Of a stretch of DNA of 64,000 bases, positions 45,105-54,105 are shown piece after piece (the first letter of the stretch is position 1; every line of letters starts with the position of its first letter). The DNA comes from Alphaproteobacteria bacterium (GTDB lineage Bacteria > Pseudomonadota > Alphaproteobacteria > Rhodobacterales > Rhodobacteraceae): the NCBI GenBank assembly GCA_030425145.1, contig JAUHVK010000003.1, positions 62,001 through 126,000 of the forward strand, written 5' to 3'. Below the pieces are notes generated by a model, which was not told the DNA's origin, made no database searches, and worked only from the letters and a program-made list of their open reading frames with translations. A program made the position numbers and the translations under genes.

Positions 45105-46619
45105 ATGTTGGACCTGACCTTCGAAGCCCCGAAACCCAAGGTTATTGCCGGGGCCAAGCATGACTGGGAACTGGTCATCGGGATGGAGGTGCACGCACAG
45201 ATCGCCTCCAAGGCCAAGCTGTTCTCGGGTGCGTCGACCCAATTCGGGGCCGAGCCCAACTCCAACGTGGCCTTCGTGGACGCGGCCATGCCGGGTATGC
45301 TTCCGGTCATCAACGAATTCTGCGTCGAACAGGCGGTGCGCACCGGTCTGGGCCTGAAAGCCGAGATCAACCTCGTCAGCGCGTTTGACCGTAAGAACTA
45401 TTTCTACCCGGACCTGCCGCAGGGCTACCAGATCAGCCAGCTCTATCACCCGATCGTGGGCGAAGGCGAAGTGATCGTCGATATGGAGCCGGGCATCGCG
45501 CGCCGGGTGCGGATTGAGCGCATCCATATCGAACAGGACGCTGGCAAGTCGATCCACGACATGGATCCGGCAATGAGCTTTGTTGACTTGAACCGCACCG
45601 GTGTGGCGCTGATGGAGATTGTCAGCCGCCCCGACATTCGCGGCCCCGAGGAAGCAGCGGCCTATGTCGCCAAGCTGCGCCAGATCCTGCGCTATCTCGG
45701 CACCTGCGACGGCAACATGCAGAACGGTAACCTGCGCGCCGACGTAAACGTGTCGGTCTGCCGTCCGGGTCAGTACGAGAAGTATCAGGAAACGCAGGAT
45801 TTCTCGCATCTGGGCACGCGCTGCGAGATCAAGAACATGAACTCCATGCGGTTCATCCAGATGGCCATCGACTACGAGGCGCGCCGCCAGATCGGCATCC
45901 TCGAAGCTGGTGGGTCGATTGATCAGGAAACCCGGCTCTACGATCCGGACAAGAACGAGACCCGCTCGATGCGGTCCAAGGAAGAGGCGCATGACTACCG
46001 CTACTTCCCCTGCCCCGACCTGCTTCCGCTGGAAATCGAACAGGATTGGGTGGACGACATCGCGGCCAACCTGCCGGAACTCCCGGACGAGAAAAAAGCA
46101 CGGTTTGTCAACGATTTCGGCCTGTCCGAATACGACGCGGGCGTGCTGACGGCGGATACGGCGAATGCCGGGTATTTCGAAGAGGTGGTCGCAGGCTGCG
46201 ATGACGGAAAGCTGGCGGCGAACTGGGTGATCAACGAACTCTTCGGGCGCTTGAAGAAAGAAGACCACGACATCACCGAAAGCCCGGTGTCGCCCGCGCA
46301 ACTGGCAGGGATCATCGCACTGATCAAGAAGGGCGACATCTCGGGCAAGATCGCCAAGGACATCTTTGAGATCGTCTACACCGAAGGCGGCGACCCGGCG
46401 GAAATCGTTGAAGCGCGCGGCATGAAGCAGGTGACTGATACTGGCGCAATCGAGAAAGCCGTGGACGAGATCATCGCGGCGAACCCGGCGCAGGTGGAAA
46501 AAGCCCAGCAGAACCCGAAGCTTGCAGGCTGGTTCGTGGGCCAGGTGATGAAGGCCACGGGCGGCAAGGCCAACCCGGCGGCGGTCAACCAGATCGTGAC
46601 GGCAAAGCTGGGGTTGTAA
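45105..46619 (+). CDS. gatB: Aspartyl/glutamyl-tRNA amidotransferase subunit B
   Basis: A 504-residue GatB, the kinase/tRNA-binding subunit of GatCAB, which amidates Glu-tRNA(Gln) and/or Asp-tRNA(Asn). [35 protein letters not shown] and the MNSMRF region are diagnostic, and the C-terminal YqeY-like helical domain ends [11 protein letters not shown]. The ATG at 45105 has AAGAGGA upstream. gatA and gatC are not in the window, so the complex is encoded at separate loci. Confidence 0.97.
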   Translation: MLDLTFEAPKPKVIAGAKHDWELVIGMEVHAQIASKAKLFSGASTQFGAEPNSNVAFVDAAMPGMLPVINEFCVEQAVRTGLGLKAEINLVSAFDRKNYFYPDLPQGYQISQLYHPIVGEGEVIVDMEPGIARRVRIERIHIEQDAGKSIHDMDPAMSFVDLNRTGVALMEIVSRPDIRGPEEAAAYVAKLRQILRYLGTCDGNMQNGNLRADVNVSVCRPGQYEKYQETQDFSHLGTRCEIKNMNSMRFIQMAIDYEARRQIGILEAGGSIDQETRLYDPDKNETRSMRSKEEAHDYRYFPCPDLLPLEIEQDWVDDIAANLPELPDEKKARFVNDFGLSEYDAGVLTADTANAGYFEEVVAGCDDGKLAANWVINELFGRLKKEDHDITESPVSPAQLAGIIALIKKGDISGKIAKDIFEIVYTEGGDPAEIVEARGMKQVTDTGAIEKAVDEIIAANPAQVEKAQQNPKLAGWFVGQVMKATGGKANPAAVNQIVTAKLGL

Positions 46620-46678
46620 TATAGTCTGTCGGGTCACGGCCCGGCGATTGCTTGGTCCCGATGGGTAAGGCGGTGTGT

Positions 46679-47104
46679 ATGTACGAATACAAGGTGGTTC
46701 CGGCCCCCGCGAAGGGGATCAAGGCCAAGGGTGTCAAGGCACCCGAGGCGCGGTTTGCGCTGGGGATCGAACAGGCGATCAACGAGCTGGCGTCTGAGGG
46801 CTGGGAATATCTACGCTCGGACGTGTTGCCATCGACTGAACGCGTCGGCCTGACCGGGTCGGAGACACATTGGCGGACGTTGATGGTGTTCCGACGGGCG
46901 ACTGCCGAAAGCGCTGCACCAGAGGTGGCGACTGCCCCTTCCCTGATGGCGCGAGTCGAGCCAATGCTGACAGCAGCTGCGGCATCGGCCGCGGTATCCT
47001 CCATGGTGCCCGAAGGCGACGGTGTGGCCGAGGCGGAGGAAACAGCCGAAACCGAAGCAGACCCGGATTTCGAAGAAGGCAACGAAGAGACGCGGCCCGC
47101 GTAA
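46679..47104 (+). CDS. DUF4177 domain protein
   Basis: A 141-residue protein. The first 65 residues (MYEYKVVPAPAKGIKAKGVK, GWEYLRSDVLP, WRTLMVFRR) form a DUF4177 domain, a small alpha/beta fold of unknown role. The rest is low-complexity Ala and acidic sequence and probably disordered. The ATG at 46679 has AAGGCGG upstream. A longer frame from 46652 is possible but less likely. It follows gatB by 59 bp and is convergent with bolA. Confidence 0.75.
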   Translation: MYEYKVVPAPAKGIKAKGVKAPEARFALGIEQAINELASEGWEYLRSDVLPSTERVGLTGSETHWRTLMVFRRATAESAAPEVATAPSLMARVEPMLTAAAASAAVSSMVPEGDGVAEAEETAETEADPDFEEGNEETRPA

Positions 47105-47118
47105 GGCCCGCCTGCTCC

Positions 47119-47376
47119 CTACGTGTCGAGATCCATGGAAAGCGCGTGGATCGCCTTGACCAATTCCGGGCCAAGCGCGCTGTGCACCATGCGATGGCGG
47201 GCGATGCGGGACTGGCCTTCGAACGCACCCGACCGGATAATCACGTGAAAATGGCTCTCGCCCCCCTCCTGATATCCAGAGTGACCACGATGGCGTTCGC
47301 TGTCGTCGCGCACGGTCAGTTCGCGGGGGTCCAGCGCCTCGCGCAGTCGTGTTTCAATCTGTTCGGTTCGAGTCAT
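47119..47376 (-). CDS. BolA family protein
   Basis: An 85-residue BolA protein with a KH-like alpha/beta fold. GHSGYQEGGESHFHVIIRSG carries the His/Cys-type Fe-S ligand region shared with monothiol glutaredoxins, and SRIARHRMVHSALG is the conserved helix. BolA proteins work with Grx4-like glutaredoxins in iron-sulfur and iron control. It is divergent from the J-domain protein gene (74 bp), a pairing common in Rhodobacterales. Confidence 0.93.
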   Translation of the reverse strand: MTRTEQIETRLREALDPRELTVRDDSERHRGHSGYQEGGESHFHVIIRSGAFEGQSRIARHRMVHSALGPELVKAIHALSMDLDT

Positions 47377-47450
47377 TTTTTCGCCTCCAAGGGCTTACCT
47401 CTGCGCTCGATTGGTCTACACTCACGCCTCCGAGTCGAAAAGGGCAGGTT

Positions 47451-48083
47451 ATGAGCAAATCAGATCCATTCGGTTTCGATATGTCGATCAAGTCGGCGAA
47501 GAAGAAAAACCCCCGCGGCCGACGGGGCATGTCCGGCGCGTCTGAGACCTCAACCCGCGTGTGCGATCACGAGGGCTGCGAGGAAGCAGGCAAATTCCGC
47601 GCGCCGAAAGCGCCGGATGTTCTCGATGATTTCTTCTGGTTCTGCCAGGAGCATGTGCGCGAGTACAACAACCGGTGGAACTTCTTTGACGGCAAGACCG
47701 AAGCCGAAATGAACGCGCAGACGTCGTCCGACAAAGTGTGGGAACGACCAACCAAGGAATGGCGCGATCCAGAGGCCAAGGCCTGGGCGCGGCTGGGTAT
47801 TGAAGACCCGCATCAGGTTCTGGGTGCAAATGCCACCCGCAACCCCGGCAAGGCCGGCAGTTCCGCCGGTCACACCAAGCGTCTGCCGCCGACCGAACGC
47901 CGTGCGATCGAAATCCTCGAGGCAAAGGACAGCTGGTCCAAAGCCGAGGTGCGCAAGGCGTACAAGGCGCTGATCAAGGTGTTGCACCCCGACATGAACG
48001 GCGGCGACCGTTCGCAGGAAGAACAGTTGCAGGAGGTGGTCTGGGCCTGGGACCAGATCAAGGAAAGCCGCAACTTCAAGTGA
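47451..48083 (+). CDS. J-domain (DnaJ-like) protein
   Basis: A 210-residue protein with a C-terminal J domain (about 152-208). AIEILEAKDSWSKAEVRKAY precedes the HPD motif in KVLHPDMNGG, needed to stimulate Hsp70 ATPase. The N-terminal half has a possible Cys/His metal site (VCDHEGCEEAG then FWFCQEHV). There are no G/F or zinc-finger regions, so it is a type III J protein. It is divergent from bolA and followed by a terminator. The cobS gene that follows this pair in some relatives is not here. Confidence 0.9.
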   Translation: MSKSDPFGFDMSIKSAKKKNPRGRRGMSGASETSTRVCDHEGCEEAGKFRAPKAPDVLDDFFWFCQEHVREYNNRWNFFDGKTEAEMNAQTSSDKVWERPTKEWRDPEAKAWARLGIEDPHQVLGANATRNPGKAGSSAGHTKRLPPTERRAIEILEAKDSWSKAEVRKAYKALIKVLHPDMNGGDRSQEEQLQEVVWAWDQIKESRNFK

Positions 48084-48108
48084 GCCTGGCACAAGGTGTG
48101 TCGACAGA

Positions 48109-48132
48109 GGCCGCCCACCGGGCGGCCTTTTT
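48109..48132 (+). terminator. Intrinsic terminator of the J-domain gene
   Basis: A GGCCGCC/GGCGGCC stem (48109-48115, 48121-48127) with loop CACCG is followed by TTTTT. The stem is identical to that of the bactofilin terminator at 8856. Confidence 0.9.
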
Positions 48133-48165
48133 CATGGGCGGCCTGATGCCCAATGCCGCGAAAGC

Positions 48166-48191
48166 GTATTTTTGAAAAAGAGAAGCAGGGG
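48166..48191 (+). repeat. Dispersed 26-bp intergenic motif, copy 2
   Basis: A GTATTTTTGAAAAAGAGAAG-type block related to 5940-5965 and 52888-52913. Here no stacked hairpins precede it directly, only the J-domain terminator 34 bp upstream. Confidence 0.5.
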
Positions 48192-48265
48192 ACAGCGCAC
48201 CGCCCCCTGCTTCTTCTTTTCATAAATATGCAATTGAACCGGATCGGTTCAGGCGGCCGTCCGGG

Positions 48266-49390
48266 TCAGAGAACCTCGTCCAGTACGGATTTCAGCCGCG
48301 CCACGGTGCCATCGACATCGTAAAGCTTGTCGAGGCCGAAGAGACCCAGACGGAAGGTCGAGAACCCCGCAGGTTCGTCGCATTGCAGCGGGACTCCGGC
48401 AGCGATCTGCATGCCGCGGGCGGCAAAGGCGCGGCCGGACTGGATCTCCGGATCGCTTGTATAGCTGACCACTACGCCGGGTGCGCCATAGCCTTCTGCG
48501 GCAACCGAGCGGATGCCCTTTTCGGCCAGCATCGCACGCACAGCCATGCCGAGCGCCCATTGCGCGTCTTTAAGCTTTTCGAAGCCGTAGTCACGGGTTT
48601 CCAGCATCGTATCGCGGAACGCCTTGAGCCCGTCTGTCGGCATCGTGGCGTGATAGGCATGGCCGCCGTTTTCATAGGCCATCATGATCTGGTGCCATTT
48701 CTTGAGATCGACGGCAAAGCTGTTTGACGTGGTGTCCTGCATCCGCGCAACCGCGCGGTCGGACATCATCACGAGGCCCGCGCTGGGGGTTGCCGACCAG
48801 CCCTTTTGCGGGGCCGAGATCAACACATCGACTCCGGTGGCTTTCATGTCGACCCAGGCACAGCCCGAGGCGATGCAGTCGAGCACCATCAGCGCGCCGA
48901 CCTCATGCGCCGCGGCTGCCAGTTCAGTCACGTAGTCATCCGGCAGGATGATACCCGCGCTGGTTTCCACATGCGGTGCAAACACGATATCGGGTTTCTC
49001 TTCACGGATGCGGGAGGTCACCTCTTCGATGGGTGCCGGTGCGAAAGGCGCGGTGGGCTCGTTTCCGGTCTGGCGTGCCTTCATCACAACCGTGTCGCCG
49101 CCGAACTGGCCGGCGTCGAAGATCTGCGTCCAGCGGTAGGAGAACCAGCCATTGCGCACGATCAGCGTTTTGGCCCCCTGCCCGAACTGGCGGGCCACCG
49201 CTTCCATCCCGTAGCTGCCGCCGCCGGGCACCAAGGCCACCGCGTCGGCTTTGTAGACTTCTTTCAGCATCGACGAGATGTCGGTCATCACCGTCTGAAA
49301 CGTATTGGACATGTGGTTCAGCGACCGGTCGGTGAACACGACCGAGAATTCTTCAAGACCCGTGGGGTCAACCGTATCGAGCAGTGCCAT
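48266..49390 (-). CDS. Class V aminotransferase (alanine/aspartate-glyoxylate type)
   Basis: A 374-residue PLP enzyme of the serine-pyruvate/alanine-glyoxylate group. VPGGGSYGMEAVARQF binds the cofactor phosphate, FAPHVETSAGIILPD and VLDCIASGCAWVDM carry the PLP-stacking and Asp residues, and the Schiff-base Lys is in SAPQKGWSATPS near residue 195. It is related to aspartate/alanine-glyoxylate transaminases such as BhcA, but no other beta-hydroxyaspartate-cycle genes are nearby. The ATG at 49390 has GGGAGG upstream; the longer frame reads promoter sequence. Confidence 0.9.
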   Translation of the reverse strand: MALLDTVDPTGLEEFSVVFTDRSLNHMSNTFQTVMTDISSMLKEVYKADAVALVPGGGSYGMEAVARQFGQGAKTLIVRNGWFSYRWTQIFDAGQFGGDTVVMKARQTGNEPTAPFAPAPIEEVTSRIREEKPDIVFAPHVETSAGIILPDDYVTELAAAAHEVGALMVLDCIASGCAWVDMKATGVDVLISAPQKGWSATPSAGLVMMSDRAVARMQDTTSNSFAVDLKKWHQIMMAYENGGHAYHATMPTDGLKAFRDTMLETRDYGFEKLKDAQWALGMAVRAMLAEKGIRSVAAEGYGAPGVVVSYTSDPEIQSGRAFAARGMQIAAGVPLQCDEPAGFSTFRLGLFGLDKLYDVDGTVARLKSVLDEVL

Positions 49391-49528
49391 GGCAGAGCCT
49401 CCCTCTATTTCGCTTTGGGTAGCCCCGCCGCCCGCATTTGGCAAAGGCTCATTAAGTGCAAAAGGTCGCGGGCGCCACGGTTGGCCCGCGGCGCGAGAGG
49501 TGCGCTCAGGACACATTCTGAATTCGAT

Positions 49529-49551
49529 ATTGTTTCAAAATCATGAACAAT
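49529..49551. promoter_or_regulatory. Inverted repeat in the divergent class V aminotransferase/Hint promoter region
   Basis: ATTGTT-N11-AACAAT (49529-49551), with a near-symmetric TTTCA/TGAA extension inside, lies between the aminotransferase start (49390) and the Hint gene start (49629). It could be an operator for either gene. Seen only as symmetry; no regulator is identified. Confidence 0.3.
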
Positions 49552-49628
49552 TGACCCTGGGTCAGCTGAGATTGTAGCTTTTGATCCATCAAAAAAAGGG
49601 GCGTCAGACCCCGAGAGGCAGAGCAGTC

Positions 49629-50726
49629 ATGGCAACAACCACGTTGTTGTTAAACGGTTTCAGTGTTGTAGGTGACCCACAGACGACGAACTCCAACGCG
49701 TCGAATGGCGGTGAATATATGCTGCACAGCGCGACTGCGCTGTTCGAGGACAATGACATCATTGTCTATGTCGTGGACAACGTCACCACGGATGGCGTGT
49801 TGACGGACGACTCGGTCGTCACGTCCATCATCGTGTATGAAAATGCGTCTGACTATTACAACGACGTTGCGAAATACACCTATACCGGCACAGCGGATGT
49901 GGATATCGGTCGCAGGACAATGGGTGATCGGTACCTCGAGATCGACGCATCCGGCCTGACCTCGAGCGATGCGGGCGCGCCGGTCTTGGGCGATGTCGCT
50001 GCGATCGCCGGTGTGAACATCTTTGAAACACTGGCGACCCAAAACGGCCCGCTTGAAGTACCCACAAACGAAGATTTCGACATCAATGGCGACGGCATCA
50101 TTTCCCCAGATGAAGCAGCCGATGCCGCGTTTTCCTCAGACTTTGCCGAAGCAGTCTTTGTCATCTGTTTTGCAGCTGGCACGTTGATCGATACCCCCGG
50201 AGGCCCGCGCTATGTGGACTCGCTGCGCGAGGGCGACGAGGTGACGACTTTGGACGCGGGCGCACAACCCATTCGCTGGATCGGCAAAGTGCGGGTGCCG
50301 GGTGACGGAGTGAACACACCGATCTGCATCAAGCGCGGCGCATTGGGGAACATCCGGGATCTCTGGGTATCACCGAACCACAGGATGGTCCTGCGCGGCT
50401 CAAAGGCAGAATTGATGTTCGGCGAAGACGAGGTGTTTGTTGCGGCCAAGCATCTGATCAATGACAAAACCATCTATCCCGACCCCCGTCCGGTGGTGGA
50501 GTATTGGCATTTCCTCTGTGACAACCATCACGTCGTTTTTGCCGAAGGGTGTCCGGCAGAAACGCTCTATCCCGGCTCAATGACGCTGAACCAGGTTGAG
50601 GATGATGCGCGTGACGAGATCATCGGTCTATTACAGGAGACCGATGAACTGATCCTGAATGCGCAGATGGCCCGTTACACGCTGAAACGGCACGAAGCGA
50701 TTGCGCTGCTGAGTGCGGCGGCCTGA
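49629..50726 (+). CDS. Hint-domain protein with EF-hand loop before the autoprocessing site
   Basis: A 365-residue protein. The N-terminal 145 residues are acidic and beta-rich and do not match a family I know. A canonical EF-hand loop, DINGDGIISPDE (151-162), is followed 18 residues later by the Hint_2 domain starting at Cys180 (VICFAAGTLIDTPGGPRYV, then VSPNHRMVLRG and CDNHHVVFAEG). Hint domains self-cleave at that Cys. There is no Sec signal, so export, if any, would use another route. I chose the ATG at 49629; a 16-residue upstream extension is possible. The stop codon lies in a 19-bp direct repeat shared with the convergent Lrp gene. Confidence 0.85.
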   Translation: MATTTLLLNGFSVVGDPQTTNSNASNGGEYMLHSATALFEDNDIIVYVVDNVTTDGVLTDDSVVTSIIVYENASDYYNDVAKYTYTGTADVDIGRRTMGDRYLEIDASGLTSSDAGAPVLGDVAAIAGVNIFETLATQNGPLEVPTNEDFDINGDGIISPDEAADAAFSSDFAEAVFVICFAAGTLIDTPGGPRYVDSLREGDEVTTLDAGAQPIRWIGKVRVPGDGVNTPICIKRGALGNIRDLWVSPNHRMVLRGSKAELMFGEDEVFVAAKHLINDKTIYPDPRPVVEYWHFLCDNHHVVFAEGCPAETLYPGSMTLNQVEDDARDEIIGLLQETDELILNAQMARYTLKRHEAIALLSAAA

Positions 50727-50760
50727 CGGGATCAGCCGATACCTGACGGGATCAGCCGAT
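50722..50760. repeat. 19-bp direct repeat spanning two convergent stop codons
   Basis: CCTGACGGGATCAGCCGAT occurs at 50722-50740 and 50742-50760. Each copy carries TGA on the plus strand (the Hint stop in copy 1) and TCA, the minus-strand stop (used by the Lrp gene in copy 2). A recent tandem duplication moved the two stops 20 bp apart. Confidence 0.8.
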
Positions 50761-51210
50761 CGGGCCGGGCAAGCGCTCTTCGGACAAGAGCACATTGGCG
50801 TCGATGTTCCCGACCCCCGGCAGAGTCATAATCCGACGGCGCAGAACACGTTCGAAATCGGCAATGTCGCGGGCGATGACGCGCAGGCGGTAATCATACA
50901 GGCCCAGCACATGCTCCACCGTCTGAACCTCGGGGATCGCAGTTACCGCGCGTTCGAAGTCTTCAAGGCTCACACGCCCCTTGGTGGCAAGTTTTACGCC
51001 AAGGAACACGGTCACACTGAACCCAAGCGCCTGCGCGTCAAGATCAAGGCGCGAGCCACGGAAAACACCCGCATCGCGCAAGCGTTTCAAACGGCGCCAC
51101 GCGGCGGGTTGGCTGAGGCCCAACTGGCGCCCCAGTGCTCCGGCACTGATAAGCGCATCAGCAGCCACAGCGCGGATCATGGCGCGGTCGATATCGTCCA
51201 GGTCGATCAC
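50752..51210 (-). CDS. Lrp/AsnC-family transcriptional regulator (second of a tandem pair)
   Basis: A 152-residue regulator. The N-terminal winged helix-turn-helix (ALISAGALGRQLGLSQPAAW, RRLKRL) is followed by the AsnC ligand-binding RAM domain (VQTVEHVLGLYDYRLRVIAR). Lrp proteins sense amino acids and form octamers. It overlaps the upstream Lrp gene by 4 bp (ATGA), so the two are translated together and may form mixed assemblies. Its stop lies in the 19-bp repeat. Confidence 0.92.
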   Translation of the reverse strand: MIDLDDIDRAMIRAVAADALISAGALGRQLGLSQPAAWRRLKRLRDAGVFRGSRLDLDAQALGFSVTVFLGVKLATKGRVSLEDFERAVTAIPEVQTVEHVLGLYDYRLRVIARDIADFERVLRRRIMTLPGVGNIDANVLLSEERLPGPIG

Positions 51211-51662
51211 AGCGGCAGGGTCTCGTCGAATTTGACACGGGCGACGTGCATCAGCGCTTCGATATCCGCGATGTGCGGAAGGGTCAGGAGCTTGTCGCGG
51301 TAGACCTGCTGGTAATGCGGCATGTCGCGGGCAATGACAGACAGGCGCGCATCCACCTGCCCCAGAAAGGTCTGTGCCTCGATCACTTCAGGCACCTTGC
51401 GCGCCTCGGCAAGAAATTCGTCAAAGGCGCGCGGTTGGGTCTTGTCGAGCGTGACACGCAGCGAGACTTCGACTGTGTAGCCGAGGGCGGGCCAGTTGAT
51501 GACCGCGCGCACGGCGCGGATCACGCCTGCCGCGCGCATCTTGTCGAGGCGGCGCGCAAGTGTGGTTGCTGTGACCCCTGCCCTGTCGGCCAGGTCTGCC
51601 ATGGGCAGATCGGGGGCCGCCTGAAACTGGCGCAGGATTCGGTGATCGGTGGCATCAAGCAT
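51207..51662 (-). CDS. Lrp/AsnC-family transcriptional regulator (first of a tandem pair)
   Basis: A 151-residue regulator with an N-terminal HTH (MADLADRAGVTATTLARRLD) and a RAM domain (VPEVIEAQTFLGQVDARLSV). It is divergent from ilvC (132 bp between starts), so control of branched-chain amino-acid synthesis and autoregulation are plausible. An inverted repeat lies right beside its start codon. It shares the overall fold with the next gene but is clearly diverged in sequence. Confidence 0.92.
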   Translation of the reverse strand: MLDATDHRILRQFQAAPDLPMADLADRAGVTATTLARRLDKMRAAGVIRAVRAVINWPALGYTVEVSLRVTLDKTQPRAFDEFLAEARKVPEVIEAQTFLGQVDARLSVIARDMPHYQQVYRDKLLTLPHIADIEALMHVARVKFDETLPL

Positions 51663-51663
51663 G

Positions 51664-51686
51664 ATTTTTGCGTATCATGCAAAATT
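51664..51686. promoter_or_regulatory. Candidate Lrp operator next to the lrp start codon
   Basis: ATTTTTGC and GCAAAATT flank a 7-bp spacer (arms 51664-51671 and 51679-51686; TTTTGC/GCAAAA match perfectly). The site begins two bases beyond the lrp start codon (51662-51660) and is about 110 bp upstream of the ilvC start. AT-rich dyads of this size suit Lrp-type regulators. Confidence 0.45.
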
Positions 51687-51695
51687 GGAGAATGA

Positions 51696-52817
<1,122 letters not shown>

Positions 52818-52825
52818 TCTCGGTT

Positions 52826-52876
52826 TCGGACGGGCTATGCCCGTCCGATCCATGCGGGGGGACGCTGTCCCCCCGC
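52826..52876 (+). terminator. Two stacked hairpins after ilvC
   Basis: Hairpin 52826-52848 (9-bp TCGGACGGG/CCCGTCCGA, loop CTATG) and hairpin 52854-52876 (9-bp, 5-nt loop). There is no T-run. The arrangement parallels that after bcp (5866), including the pentaloops and the following 26-bp motif. Confidence 0.65.
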
Positions 52877-52887
52877 ACCCCCCTGAA

Positions 52888-52913
52888 GTATTTTCGAACC
52901 GAAGAAGCGCAGG
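52888..52913 (+). repeat. Dispersed 26-bp intergenic motif, copy 3
   Basis: A GTATTTTCGAACC...AGAAGCGCAGG block after the ilvC hairpins, the same length as and clearly related to the copies at 5940 and 48166. Confidence 0.55.
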
Positions 52914-53175
52914 GCTGCGGCATGGCCTAAGCCAACGTTTAGCCGGACCGTTTACACCCCATCCTTGAGCTGCAGACTGCAAGAGGCCAGCAAGGCCGAG
53001 AGAACGGTCTCAGGATAATGAACCGCGCCTGATTTGAACTCGGCTTGAGTATTTTCTCTTTGCGTTCCGGCGTTGCCGAGCCGCCAAAGCAGGTCTACAC
53101 AGCCCCCGTTCCTGTCACTGATGCGACCACCCGGGCTGCGTTTTCGGGACAGACGGTTTGGGATGCCATCTTTCT

Positions 53176-54105
53176 ATGCAAACACCTCCTGAGATCACCA
53201 AGGCCAGCTGGGGCATGGTGGCGACGCTTGGGCTTGTCTGGGGCGCCACGTTCCTGTTCATCGAGTTGGCGCTGGAAGGGATCACGCCTTTCTGGTTGGC
53301 GGCGGGTCGGATCGGCTTTGCCGCTATGCTGGCCGTTGCGGTCTGGCAGCTGCGCGGTGGGCGGCTGTTTCTGACACAGGACACGGGTTGGGGGGCCTTG
53401 GCTGTATCCGGGCTGTTCAATACAGCGGTGCCCTTCATGCTGCTCAGCTGGGGGCAGCAGACGGTGACATCGGGTTTTGCCGGGGTGTCAATGGCATCCG
53501 GTGCGCTGATCATGTTGCCGCTGGCGCATGTGTTTGTTCCCGGAGAGCGGATGACCCTGCGACGTCTGATCGGCATGGGGGTTGGCTTTGCCGGGGTGAC
53601 CGTTCTGTTGGGCGGGCAGGCTTTTGTGTCGAGCGGGGATCCGATGGAGCCATTCGGACGACTGGCCTGTTTCGGGGCCGCCACCTGTTATGCGATCAGT
53701 TCGGTGCTGATGCGCCGATTGCCACCGATCGCTCCCTTTGGACTGGCGGCGATGACGCTGGTCTTTGGGTCGATGCTGGTCATTCCGGTGGCATTCGTGG
53801 TCGAAGGGCCACCGCCCCTGCCCGACCGGGACACGCTTCTGATCGTCGCGCTGCTGGGACTGATCCCCACGGCGGGGGCCAATATGCTGCGCATTCTGGT
53901 GATCCGAAGCGCCGGGCCGGTCTTCATGTCACTGGTCAGTTACCAAGTCCCGATGTGGTCGGTGATCCTTGGCATCCTTGTGCTAGACGAGCCGTTCCGC
54001 CCCAGCCTGTTGCTGGCGATGGGGTTGATCCTTTTGGGCGTTCTGGTGAGCCAGTGGGGCGCGCTGAATCGGTTGTTCCGCCGCCGGGTCACTCCCAGCA
54101 GCTGA
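53176..54105 (+). CDS. EamA/DMT-family transporter
   Basis: A 309-residue permease with ten predicted membrane helices in two EamA repeats (WGMVATLGLVWGATFLFIEL opens the first). It is distinct in sequence from the EamA protein at 8887. The substrate is unknown. I chose the ATG at 53176 (MQTPPEITK); a TTG six codons upstream is an alternative. Its 3' end overlaps the convergent SPOR/protease-like gene by 17 bp. Confidence 0.88.
   Translation: MQTPPEITKASWGMVATLGLVWGATFLFIELALEGITPFWLAAGRIGFAAMLAVAVWQLRGGRLFLTQDTGWGALAVSGLFNTAVPFMLLSWGQQTVTSGFAGVSMASGALIMLPLAHVFVPGERMTLRRLIGMGVGFAGVTVLLGGQAFVSSGDPMEPFGRLACFGAATCYAISSVLMRRLPPIAPFGLAAMTLVFGSMLVIPVAFVVEGPPPLPDRDTLLIVALLGLIPTAGANMLRILVIRSAGPVFMSLVSYQVPMWSVILGILVLDEPFRPSLLLAMGLILLGVLVSQWGALNRLFRRRVTPSS

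Larger units (their letters stand above)
52818..53175. other. Intergenic region ilvC-EamA
   Basis: 358 bp. The left part holds two perfect hairpins and a copy of the 26-bp dispersed motif. The right 260 bp shows no ORF, RNA gene or operator that I recognise and must hold the promoter of the EamA gene. Confidence 0.5.

Noticed and set aside
44763-46637. A 624-codon open frame on the minus strand
   Set aside because: Antisense to gatB, which has clear family motifs. No recognisable product.
49581-49592. TTGATCCATCAA as an FNR box
   Set aside because: Spacer is 2 bp rather than 4, which does not suit FNR dimers. Kept only as unexplained symmetry.
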